Shown: positions 1 through 5,995 of the stretch, one piece after another
How the letters are laid out: every line of letters begins with the position of its first letter
Numbering within the stretch: position 1 is the first letter of the stretch
Assembly: GCA_030627225.1 (NCBI GenBank)
Contig: DAOUSM010000034.1
Coordinates: 1-7,836, forward strand
Source of the DNA: Candidatus Bathyarchaeota archaeon
Lineage (GTDB): Archaea; Thermoproteota; Bathyarchaeia; Bathyarchaeales; Bathycorpusculaceae
Direction of reading: 5' to 3'
DNA: 7,836 nucleotides
Program-made: the position numbers and the translations under genes
The notes under the pieces: model-generated
What the model was told of the DNA's origin: nothing
Database searches by the model: none
What the model saw: only the letters and a program-made list of their open reading frames with translations

Positions 1-1229
1 AGGTAACCCAAGTCATGAACCTAACAGATGTGGATGACAGAACAATTGCAGCCTCTAGAAGACAGAGAATACCGCTTAAAGACTGCACAAAGCGCTACAT
101 AAAAGCCTTTTTTGAAGACATAACAACATTAAACATTGAAAAAGCAGAGCACTACCCAAAGGCAACAGACCACATTCCCGAAATGGTCGCGTTAATCAAG
201 AAGCTGATGGAGAAAGGTTATGCTTACAGAGGTGAAGATGGCTCTATCTACTATGACATCTCAAAGTTCAAAGACTACGGGAAACTTTCAAAAATTAAAT
301 TTGAAAAGCTTAAACCAGGAGCAAGGGTTAAAGTTGACGAATATGGGAAGGAGGAGGCACGGGACTTTGCCCTCTGGAAGGCGTGGGATGAAGAGGACGG
401 CGATGTTTTCTGGGAAACAGAACTTGGAAAGGGCAGGCCAGGGTGGCACATTGAGTGCTCAACTATGGCTATGAAATACTTAGGCGAAACATTAGACATT
501 CACTGCGGCGGTGTAGACAACATCTTTCCACATCATGAAAACGAAATTGCCCAAAGTGAGGCAGCAACAGGCAAACAGTTTGTCCGCTACTGGCTGCACA
601 ATGAGCATTTGCTTGTTGAAGGAAGGCGAATGGCTAAGAGATTCGGAAACTTCTACACCTTAAGAGACTTGGTAGCCAAGGGTTACAAGCCGAGGGCTAT
701 ACGCTACCTGCTTTTGTCAACACATTACAGGCAACAGTTTAACTTCACCTTTGAAGGATTGGGGGCTGCTAAAAGCGCTGTAGACCGCCTAACAAACTTT
801 GCAGAGAGGCTGCTTGAAGCGAATGGGGATGGATGCGGAGAAAAAATTAAAGGTTTGATGAATACGGTGAGGGGGAACTTTGAGGAAGCCATGGATGATG
901 ACTTAAACGTAAGCGTCGCTTTGGCTGCGCTTTTCGACTTTGTCAGAGAGGTGAACAGGCTTATGGATGACAACATGCTAAGCAAGGAGGAGGCAAAAGA
1001 AGTCTACGAGCTGATGATGAAGTTTGACAAAGTTCTCGGCGTAATAGGTCGAGTTAAGAAGGAGGAGAAATTGCCCAAAGAGGTAGAGGAACTAATTCGC
1101 AAAAGAGAGGAAGCTAGGAAAGCTAAGGACTGGGAAACAGCGGACAAAATCAGAGAACAGCTCAGAGTAATGGGCATCATAATTGAGGACACGCCTCAAG
1201 GCGTTAAGTGGAGAATTGAAAAGCGTTAG
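1..1229 (+). CDS. cysS: Cysteinyl-tRNA synthetase, 5'-truncated by the window edge
   Basis: This class I aminoacyl-tRNA synthetase charges tRNA-Cys with cysteine in the cytoplasm, using ATP. The reading frame is already open at base 3 (V-T-Q-V-M-N-L-T-D-V-D-D), so the ATG at 15 is an internal methionine of the conserved NxTDxDD segment and not the start. By comparison with E. coli CysRS, about 60 residues are missing, including the HIGH motif and the first zinc cysteine. Counting from the ATG at 15, the remaining zinc ligands are present at the E. coli spacing: C148 (GWHIECS), H173 and E177 (FPHHENE). The KMSKS loop is present in altered form as RMAKR (205-209), followed by GNFYTLRDL. The helical anticodon-binding part runs to a normal end (DTPQGVKWR). 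The next gene lies 125 bases downstream on the same strand, and a T-run between them suggests separate transcripts. Identity is secure. Confidence 0.97.
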   Translation, partial: VTQVMNLTDVDDRTIAASRRQRIPLKDCTKRYIKAFFEDITTLNIEKAEHYPKATDHIPEMVALIKKLMEKGYAYRGEDGSIYYDISKFKDYGKLSKIKFEKLKPGARVKVDEYGKEEARDFALWKAWDEEDGDVFWETELGKGRPGWHIECSTMAMKYLGETLDIHCGGVDNIFPHHENEIAQSEAATGKQFVRYWLHNEHLLVEGRRMAKRFGNFYTLRDLVAKGYKPRAIRYLLLSTHYRQQFNFTFEGLGAAKSAVDRLTNFAERLLEANGDGCGEKIKGLMNTVRGNFEEAMDDDLNVSVALAALFDFVREVNRLMDDNMLSKEEAKEVYELMMKFDKVLGVIGRVKKEEKLPKEVEELIRKREEARKAKDWETADKIREQLRVMGIIIEDTPQGVKWRIEKR

Positions 1230-1276
1230 GCCATCTGAACCTTAACATTCCCAGCCGCAAATTTTCAATTGAGATG

Positions 1277-1282
1277 TTTTTT
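1277..1282 (+). terminator. T-run downstream of cysS
   Basis: Six consecutive T residues lie about 50 bases after the cysS stop, in an AT-rich stretch with no strong hairpin. Archaeal RNA polymerase commonly terminates at such T-runs without a stem-loop. This is a plausible but unproven end of the cysS transcript. Confidence 0.35.
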
Positions 1283-1302
1283 CGAAATTTAACAATAAAA
1301 GA

Positions 1303-1314
1303 CAAGTTTTATGT
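1303..1314 (+). promoter_or_regulatory. Possible TATA-type promoter of the acyl-CoA dehydrogenase gene
   Basis: The AT-rich element AAGTTTTATGTG lies about 45 bases before the ATG at 1355. A start roughly 25 bases downstream of it would give a short leader containing the GGGTGAT ribosome-binding site. The match to the archaeal TATA box is weak, and other AT-rich words nearby (around 1286-1300) are alternatives. Confidence 0.25.
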
Positions 1315-1343
1315 GTGTTCCACTTTAGAATAGTTCAAAAGTT

Positions 1344-1350
1344 GGGTGAT
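1344..1350 (+). promoter_or_regulatory. Shine-Dalgarno site fixing the dehydrogenase start
   Basis: GGGTGAT pairs with the 3' end of archaeal 16S rRNA and sits 4 bases before the ATG at 1355. A TGA in the same frame directly precedes that ATG (1352-1354), so no upstream start is possible. Together these decide the start codon. Confidence 0.7.
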
Positions 1351-1354
1351 GTGA

Positions 1355-2884
1355 ATGGTTGAAGCATATCCTTGGTGGAGCGAGGAGCACAAGCAATTGG
1401 CGGTTGAAGCTAAAAAGTTTGCTGACGAGAAGCGCCATCGTGGAGAGGAAGTCTTATGGACAAAGGAGTTTCCGACGGATTTGGTGAGGGAAGTTGCCGA
1501 TAAAGGATGGTTTGGAGTCCTCATTCCACAAGAATATGGTGGCGTAAATGCGGGCGCAACAGGATGCTGTATAATAGCTGAAGAATTGAGCCGTGTGTGT
1601 TCAGCCTTGGCAAACGTCTATTGTATGACGTTCTTTGGTGGAACAGAGCCGATACTCAAATTTGGGAGTGAAAAACAGAAAAAGAGGTGGTTGCCACGCA
1701 TCGCAAAGGGCACGATAGCTGGAATCTGCATAACCGAACCCTACATCGGCTCTGACGCAGCCAACATAGAAACAACGGCTAAACGCAAAGGAAATGTGTA
1801 CATCATAAATGGAAAGAAGAGGTTTACAACAAACGTTGGAATCGCAGACATATACCTTGTCTATGCAAAAACAAGTGAAAAGCCCGAGGACATGGCGAAA
1901 TATCAGCATTTAAGCGCCTTCATAGTTGAGAAGGGCATGGCGGGTTTCAGCATTGAGAAAGTCAACGAGTTAGGCGGATGGACTGGGCTTCCAAACGGAT
2001 ATTTAGACTTTGAAAACGTGGAGGTGCCCGTTGAAAACAGAATCAGCGCTGAAGGAGCCGGATGGAGAATAATGATGGAAGGGCTTAATTTTGAAAGGAC
2101 ATTGTTCACTGCTGGAATGCTTGGGCCAATGCGTGAAGCAATACTGTATGCTGTAGGACATGCCCAGAGACGTGTACAATTTGGACAACCAACAATAGAT
2201 GCTGAAGTAAACCAGTTTAAGATAGCTGACATGATTGCAGGCTATGAAACTTCGCGGCTACTCGTTTATTATGCAGCCTACTTAACAGACTTGCATATAA
2301 ATGCAGTTTTACATGCAACAATAGCTAAATTATACGCTTCAGAAACATACGAAAAACTGTTGAGCACAGCGATCCAACTTATGGGCGGAGACGGATGGAC
2401 AAAATTCTACCCAATAGACGCCTTTCTGCGAGACGCAAAGGTAAACCAAATAGGAGCTGGAACAAGCGAAGTCATGCGAATGATCCTTTATAGGCAGGGT
2501 TTAAGGGCTATGCGAGAAGATCTAAGGTTTCCACACAGACAATTACACGAGAAACTCAAGGTGCCCATCTCAACAACAAAGCCAGCAAGGATCACCGAGG
2601 TAAACGAACAAACTCTTCTAGGGATGCTTGCTGAAAACTACCAGGTTAATCCAGGCTTATACATGAGCTGGGAAGACATTAAGGAAAGATTTGAGCGTGT
2701 AGACTATGAACAGTTGAACCTCCTACTCATAAACTTGGAAGCTAAGGGTTTAGCAAAGCTTTACCGAGACAGAAAGGGAAACATTGCGCTTGCAAGAGCC
2801 ACGTTTGAAGGTTTAAGAAAAGCTAAACCACGCGAAGCCTACCGTTGGTTCCCAGACTGGATATCCAGAGAATTCATCTTCTAA
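1355..2884 (+). CDS. Acyl-CoA dehydrogenase with C-terminal winged-helix-like extension
   Basis: This FAD flavoprotein would oxidise an acyl-CoA to the 2-enoyl-CoA and pass electrons to an electron-transfer flavoprotein. Its 509 residues fall in two parts. Residues 1-390 are a complete dehydrogenase: the N-terminal helical domain, the FAD-contacting ITEPYIGSD (126-134), the beta domain, RRVQFGQP (272-279) and QLMGGDGW (341-348). The glutamate that acts as base in medium-chain enzymes (xEGT) is replaced by alanine in IGAGTSEV (A368). Instead E247 in GLNFERT matches the isovaleryl-/long-chain-type catalytic position, so a branched or long acyl-CoA is the likelier substrate class; this is inferred from motif only. 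Residues 417-490 look like a winged helix: three helices, then KLYRDRKGNIAL as a possible wing. Usual family length is about 380-400, so the extra 110-120 residues are notable. No ETF or beta-oxidation partner lies beside it. The exact substrate is unknown. Confidence 0.93.
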   Translation: MVEAYPWWSEEHKQLAVEAKKFADEKRHRGEEVLWTKEFPTDLVREVADKGWFGVLIPQEYGGVNAGATGCCIIAEELSRVCSALANVYCMTFFGGTEPILKFGSEKQKKRWLPRIAKGTIAGICITEPYIGSDAANIETTAKRKGNVYIINGKKRFTTNVGIADIYLVYAKTSEKPEDMAKYQHLSAFIVEKGMAGFSIEKVNELGGWTGLPNGYLDFENVEVPVENRISAEGAGWRIMMEGLNFERTLFTAGMLGPMREAILYAVGHAQRRVQFGQPTIDAEVNQFKIADMIAGYETSRLLVYYAAYLTDLHINAVLHATIAKLYASETYEKLLSTAIQLMGGDGWTKFYPIDAFLRDAKVNQIGAGTSEVMRMILYRQGLRAMREDLRFPHRQLHEKLKVPISTTKPARITEVNEQTLLGMLAENYQVNPGLYMSWEDIKERFERVDYEQLNLLLINLEAKGLAKLYRDRKGNIALARATFEGLRKAKPREAYRWFPDWISREFIF

Positions 2885-2896
2885 CAGCCATCTCCA

Positions 2897-3375
2897 CTAT
2901 TTCTCGTATGTTGTTCTACTGTGAAAATTCCACTCATCCATGGCATATTTTTCTTTGCAGAAGCTTCCCGTAAGCTCCCACTCGTAAGGTGTCAGTTAGT
3001 CCTCCACCAGTTTTACGTTTAGGGCTTTCTGAAAACCCTTAACCAATGCTTTGTTCATCTCTTTAATTGAAATGTCTCTTCCCAGCTCTTTCTTTAACGA
3101 GGTGATTTTACGCTTTGCAACGTTTACGACTTCCATGCATGTTTTAGTCCATGGAACATGACAAGGTCCACACCATGTTTTCTACAGTTGTCCAGCTGAA
3201 CTTCGTTTTGAATTATTTGAAATCTTCCAATGGAGACAGCAGATGGATTCCAACGATAAAACCTCAAAGTGTTTGGAACAAGATTTTCAATTCTAGCCCT
3301 CAAAATAGCCTCATCAATGGCCATATTCATAAAAGCATTATGGGTTTCAAGTTTCAGCAGCCGCCAACTATTCAT
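2897..3375 (-). pseudogene. lplA: Decayed lipoate-protein ligase A gene (internal deletion, frameshift, stop)
   Basis: Intact LplA attaches lipoate to carrier proteins such as glycine-cleavage H protein. The N-terminal part reads well from the ATG at 3375: WRLLKLETHNAFMNMAIDEA, then TLRFYRWNPSAVSIGRFQ, to HGVDLV (to about 3160). Homology then stops exactly where the RRxTGGG lipoyl-adenylate motif should follow. That frame runs into out-of-family residues and ends at 3124. From about 3140 down, a different frame resumes with the family's C-terminus: VAKRKITSLKKELGRDIS, then ALVKGFQKALNVKLVED, a TAA stop at 2996-2998, and then LTPYEWEL and YAMDEWNFHSR to a TAG at 2897. Roughly 100 codons, including the catalytic motifs, are missing. 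A deletion, a frame change and a nonsense codon together make sequencing error unlikely. The gene is convergent with the dehydrogenase. The family assignment of both ends is firm; the protein cannot be an active ligase. Confidence 0.9.
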
Positions 3376-3382
3376 TTGTTAA

Positions 3383-3389
3383 CCACTCC
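3383..3389 (-). promoter_or_regulatory. Surviving ribosome-binding site of the lplA remnant
   Basis: On the minus strand GGAGTGG lies 7 bases before the ATG at 3375. Its good match and spacing support 3375 as the original start and suggest that decay of the gene is fairly recent or that the deletion came first. Confidence 0.5.
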
Positions 3390-3466
3390 GATGAAGTTAG
3401 GGGTTACAACGACAAAATTCTTGAGGGCGTAGAGACTAAAAGTTTTTGGGAACTTTCATGTTATAG

Positions 3467-3474
3467 TTTAAATA
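3467..3474 (+). promoter_or_regulatory. TATA box of the rps12-rps7 operon
   Basis: TTTAAATA is a near-ideal archaeal TATA element about 45 bases before the rps12 ATG. Transcription would start around 3495, giving a leader of about 20 bases. The AT-rich block (TTATAGTTTAAATATTA) is nearly symmetric and could also serve the lplA remnant in the other direction. Confidence 0.6.
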
Positions 3475-3497
3475 TTAGAAGTGTGATTGGACGTAGC

Positions 3498-3504
3498 GAG
3501 AGGA
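3498..3504 (+). promoter_or_regulatory. Ribosome-binding site of rps12
   Basis: GAGAGGA lies 10 bases before the ATG at 3515. The match to the archaeal anti-Shine-Dalgarno sequence is moderate, and the ATG start is independently supported by the family N-terminus. Confidence 0.45.
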
Positions 3505-3514
3505 AAACAAAACT

Positions 3515-3955
3515 ATGGGTTCGAAATCTCCAAAGGGCGAATTCGCCGCAAGAAAACTACTGGAAAAACGGAAGAAATTCCGTTGGAGTAACATATACTA
3601 TAAACGGCGAATGTTAAGGCTGGACGTGAAGGCAGACCCACTTGAAGGAGCACCCATGGGCCGCGGCATAGTCCTCGAAAAAGTAGGCGTAGAAAGTAAG
3701 CAGCCAAACAGCGCTATAAGAAAATGTGTAAGAACTCAGCTGATAAAAAACGGTCGGGTTATAACGGCTTTTCTGCCTGGAGATGGAGCCTTAAATGTTG
3801 TTGACGAGCATGATGAAGTGATAGTTGAAGGCATAGGTGGCTCACGAGGAAGAGCCATGGGCGACATTCCAGGCGTGAGATGGAAGGTCATAATGGTTAA
3901 CGGCGTATCCTTGAAGGAGCTTGTGCTTGGAAGGAAACAGAAACCGATGCGGTGA
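3515..3955 (+). CDS. rps12: Small ribosomal subunit protein uS12 (S12)
   Basis: uS12 sits at the decoding centre of the 30S subunit and helps monitor codon-anticodon pairing. The 146-residue length is typical of archaeal and eukaryotic uS12, which is longer than the roughly 125-residue bacterial form. The conserved decoding loop KQPNSAIRKCVR (62-73) is intact, as are GDGALN (90-95) and the second loop EGIGGSRGRAMGDIPGVRW. The N-terminus is basic (KSPKGEFAARKLLEKRKKFRW) as in archaea. It is the first gene of a two-gene unit: its TGA stop (3953-3955) lies inside the Shine-Dalgarno site of rps7. Upstream genes usual in this cluster (rpl30e, nusA, RNA polymerase subunits) are absent; the lplA remnant is there instead. 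Identity is certain. Confidence 0.98.
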   Translation: MGSKSPKGEFAARKLLEKRKKFRWSNIYYKRRMLRLDVKADPLEGAPMGRGIVLEKVGVESKQPNSAIRKCVRTQLIKNGRVITAFLPGDGALNVVDEHDEVIVEGIGGSRGRAMGDIPGVRWKVIMVNGVSLKELVLGRKQKPMR

Positions 3956-3956
3956 T
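3951..3956 (+). promoter_or_regulatory. Ribosome-binding site of rps7, overlapping the rps12 stop
   Basis: GGTGAT contains the TGA stop of rps12 and lies 3 bases before the TTG at 3960. This arrangement suggests translational coupling of the two ribosomal proteins, and it is the main reason for choosing the TTG start. Confidence 0.7.
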
Positions 3957-3959
3957 ATT

Positions 3960-4541
3960 TTGAGCAAGAAACAAGAAAAGGAGATAAAACTTTTCGGGAA
4001 ATGGGGCTTCAAGGACATTGAAATAAGGGATTTAGGCTTAGGGAGATACATGTCCTTAAAACCAGTTGCAGTTCCCCACAGCATGGGACGCCACGAGCAC
4101 AAACGCTTCCGCAAAGCAAACGTCAACATCGTGGAACGACTTATAAACAATCTTATGCGTCCAGGGAAAAACGCTGGGAAAAAGGCTAAGGCCATAAACA
4201 TCGTGAAGCACGCTTTCGAGATAATACATTTGCGTGCCGGTAGAAACCCGATAGAAGTGCTTGTTAGGGCTGTGGAAAATTGTGCACCATGTGAAGACAC
4301 TACGAGGCTAAGCTACGGAGGCATAGTGTATCACTTATCTGTGGATGTTTCTCCGCAGAGAAGGGTTGACTTGGCTTTAAGGCACCTATGCGAAGGAGCA
4401 AGACAAGCATCAATGCATAATCCCCGCTCAATAGCGGAATGCCTAGCAGAAGAGCTGATCTTGGCAGCAAACCATGATATGAAAAGCTATGCGGTTTCAA
4501 AACGCCACGAAATGGAAAGAATAGCCCATGCCTCAAGATAG
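3960..4541 (+). CDS. rps7: Small ribosomal subunit protein uS7 (S7)
   Basis: uS7 binds the 3' major domain of 16S rRNA, starts assembly of the 30S head and lies near the E site. From the TTG at 3960 the protein is 193 residues, a normal archaeal length, and begins MSKKQEKEIKLFGKWGF. A longer reading from a TTG at 3921 would add 13 residues of unrelated sequence overlapping rps12 and has no ribosome-binding site. Family features are present: IKLFGKW, PHSMGRHEHKRF, VNIVERLINNLMRPGKNAGK, NPIEVLVRAVENCAP and the C-terminal SYAVSKRHEMERIAHASR. The coding region starts 4 bases after the rps12 stop. Its end converges on the GTPase gene with only 18 bases between the two stops. Identity is certain; the TTG start is inferred from the GGTGAT site and family length. 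Confidence 0.97.
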   Translation: MSKKQEKEIKLFGKWGFKDIEIRDLGLGRYMSLKPVAVPHSMGRHEHKRFRKANVNIVERLINNLMRPGKNAGKKAKAINIVKHAFEIIHLRAGRNPIEVLVRAVENCAPCEDTTRLSYGGIVYHLSVDVSPQRRVDLALRHLCEGARQASMHNPRSIAECLAEELILAANHDMKSYAVSKRHEMERIAHASR

Positions 4542-4545
4542 CTGC

Positions 4546-4550
4546 TTTTT
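4546..4550 (+). terminator. T-run between the convergent rps7 and GTPase genes
   Basis: Five T residues lie in the 18-base gap after the rps7 stop. This is the only candidate termination signal in the gap, so the two convergent transcripts probably overlap at their 3' ends. Support is weak. Confidence 0.3.
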
Positions 4551-4559
4551 GCCATGAAT

Positions 4560-5735
4560 TTATCTCATATGAATCTCAACGATATCTCCATCTTCAAGAA
4601 AAAACGCAGACCCCACCTTTTGCGGACTGAAAACAAGACGTTTAGACCAGACCTTTGCAAATGAAAATTTTTCGCTGAAATCGCTGTGAATGTTTTTGGC
4701 TAGGTCGTAGACTGTTGCACCTTTCTTTAAGATGAATGGTCTTTTGGAAAATTCTTTCTCTTTCGGTTCCTTTGTATAGACGCGGATTATGTTTAATGTT
4801 TTAAACAAGGCTTCGCCGAGCTTTTCTAAGCCGTATCCTTTTTCACATGAAACTGCAACTATGGGCAGTTTGTTGCCAACGTAAGTCTCTAACAGCTTTA
4901 AATTCGCTTCAGAACCTTCCAAATCCATTTTATTTGCAACTATCACCGCTGGTTTATATATCGTGCTTTCAAAAATCGCATCTTCAACCTCGTCAAGCGT
5001 GGCTTCTCCATAAATCTTAACAACAGCGTCCATGATGCGATAGCTCTTGAGAAGTTCTTCAACATCCTTAAAAGTGCAGTCGACAAGTCTACCGATCAAG
5101 ATTATTCTTAAGCCCGCACCCATAAACTTTCTTTCAACTTCAACTCGTGCCTTAGGTTTACTGATAAGTATTCGGGCTTTCTGCATCTCATCCAAAATTA
5201 AGGATAATTGGCTAACAGGGTCTTGCGTTAAATCCACCATCAAGATTAAACCGTCAGCGTTTCTGGCTAAGGCAAGGGTCTGGGGACCCCATGCTTTACC
5301 GTCAGCAGAGCCTTCCATTAACGCTGGGGCTTCCACAATCTGGAACTGTATATCCTCATAGGTAAGCATGCCTGGCACTGGCTCTTTTGTGGTGTAGGGG
5401 TTGGGTGAAACCTCAACATCTGCATTTGTGGTGGCTACAAGTAGGCTGCTTTTTCCAACGTTCGTCAAGCCTATAAGCGCTACTTGAGCTGCTCCTTCCT
5501 TCCCTATGAAAAATTTTGGTCCGCCTTTCCCAGCCTTTTTACGTTTCTTTTCCTCAATTTCTCTCCGTAAAGCTGCCATTTGCTTTTTAACTCGGGCACA
5601 AAGTTTACCCGTACCTTTATGTTTCGGAACAAGGCTCAAAAACTCTTGTAAGAGTTGAAGTTTCTCTCTCGGATTTTTTGCTGCTGAAACCTCAGCCCAC
5701 TTATGTTTTGCTTCAGCAGGCAAGTTTGTTGGCAT
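4560..5735 (-). CDS. DRG/Obg-like GTPase with C-terminal TGS domain
   Basis: The 391-residue protein is a cytoplasmic GTPase of the DRG/Obg group; relatives act on ribosomes or in translation control, but its own role is unknown. Order of parts: a basic, charged N-terminal helical region (about 1-72) ending in a lysine/arginine stretch (EKKRKKAGK); the G domain with G1 GLTNVGKSS (89-97), G2 YTT (114-116), G3, G4 NKMD (268-271) and G5 SCEKG (296-300); and a TGS domain from about 316 to the end, closing with LEDGDIVEIHMR. G3 is degenerate: VEAPALMEG (134-142) replaces the usual DxPG. The ATG at 5735 is the first possible start, since a stop in the same frame lies two codons upstream; no good ribosome-binding site precedes it. 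It converges on rps7 and diverges from tuf, filling the place where fusA often lies. The family call is firm, the precise subfamily less so. Confidence 0.92.
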   Translation of the reverse strand: MPTNLPAEAKHKWAEVSAAKNPREKLQLLQEFLSLVPKHKGTGKLCARVKKQMAALRREIEEKKRKKAGKGGPKFFIGKEGAAQVALIGLTNVGKSSLLVATTNADVEVSPNPYTTKEPVPGMLTYEDIQFQIVEAPALMEGSADGKAWGPQTLALARNADGLILMVDLTQDPVSQLSLILDEMQKARILISKPKARVEVERKFMGAGLRIILIGRLVDCTFKDVEELLKSYRIMDAVVKIYGEATLDEVEDAIFESTIYKPAVIVANKMDLEGSEANLKLLETYVGNKLPIVAVSCEKGYGLEKLGEALFKTLNIIRVYTKEPKEKEFSKRPFILKKGATVYDLAKNIHSDFSEKFSFAKVWSKRLVFSPQKVGSAFFLEDGDIVEIHMR

Positions 5736-5774
5736 AACCTAGACGCGTCCAAACAATAATTCCAAAATCAGCTC

Positions 5775-5782
5775 TAATATTT
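5775..5782 (-). promoter_or_regulatory. Possible TATA box of the GTPase gene
   Basis: On the minus strand AAATATTA lies about 40 bases before the ATG at 5735. Transcription from it would give a leader of roughly 15-20 bases, which fits the lack of a clear ribosome-binding site. The call rests on composition and spacing only. Confidence 0.3.
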
Positions 5783-5919
5783 GTTTCCAAAGTTCTCAGC
5801 ATTCTCTTTTTCGCCATCCTAATTGTTGCTCTGATTGTCCAGCGATAACGAAAATGTTCTTCAACGATAAAAGGGAAATCAACGGAATAACCACCATAAT
5901 CAAAGCACACCAAAATCCA

Positions 5920-5928
5920 TTTATAATT
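5920..5928 (+). promoter_or_regulatory. Likely TATA box of tuf
   Basis: TTTATAATT, preceded by A-rich sequence (CAAAATCCA), lies about 70 bases before the tuf ATG. A start near 5950 would give a leader of about 45 bases carrying the strong ribosome-binding site. This is the best TATA match upstream of tuf. Confidence 0.5.
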
Positions 5929-5981
5929 GAATGAATAGTTGTGTAAACGAATTCACTAAAAATAAAGGAAATTTGAAAATT

Positions 5982-5991
5982 AAGGAGGAGG
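5982..5991 (+). promoter_or_regulatory. Strong ribosome-binding site of tuf
   Basis: AAGGAGGAGG lies 4 bases before the ATG at 5996. It is the strongest Shine-Dalgarno match in the window, as expected for one of the most abundant proteins of the cell. Confidence 0.8.
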
Positions 5992-5995
5992 AAAA

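Larger units (their letters stand above)
5736..5995. other. Divergent intergenic region between the GTPase gene and tuf
   Basis: This 260-base AT-rich stretch separates the two divergent genes and must hold both promoters. No RNA gene, repeat or recognisable protein is seen in it. Minus-strand open frames of 66 and 73 codons cross it, one hydrophobic, but they overlap the neighbouring starts and match no family I recognise. Confidence 0.6.

Noticed and set aside
1230..1354. Possible C/D-box small RNA (GTGATGT near 1346)
   Set aside because: The box is imperfect, no matching D box follows at a proper distance, and the same bases are explained as the ribosome-binding site of the dehydrogenase.
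3151..3432. Plus-strand open frame of 93 codons
   Set aside because: It is antisense to the recognisable N-terminal part of the lplA remnant and shows no family features of its own.
3921..3959. Longer rps7 reading from the TTG at 3921
   Set aside because: The 13 extra residues do not resemble uS7, overlap rps12 coding sequence and have no ribosome-binding site, whereas GGTGAT sits before the TTG at 3960.
5713..5913. Minus-strand open frame of 66 codons overlapping the GTPase start
   Set aside because: The basic stretch MAKKRMLRTLETNIRADFG looked protein-like, but it matches no family I know and overlaps the GTPase start in another frame. Conservation in relatives would revive it.
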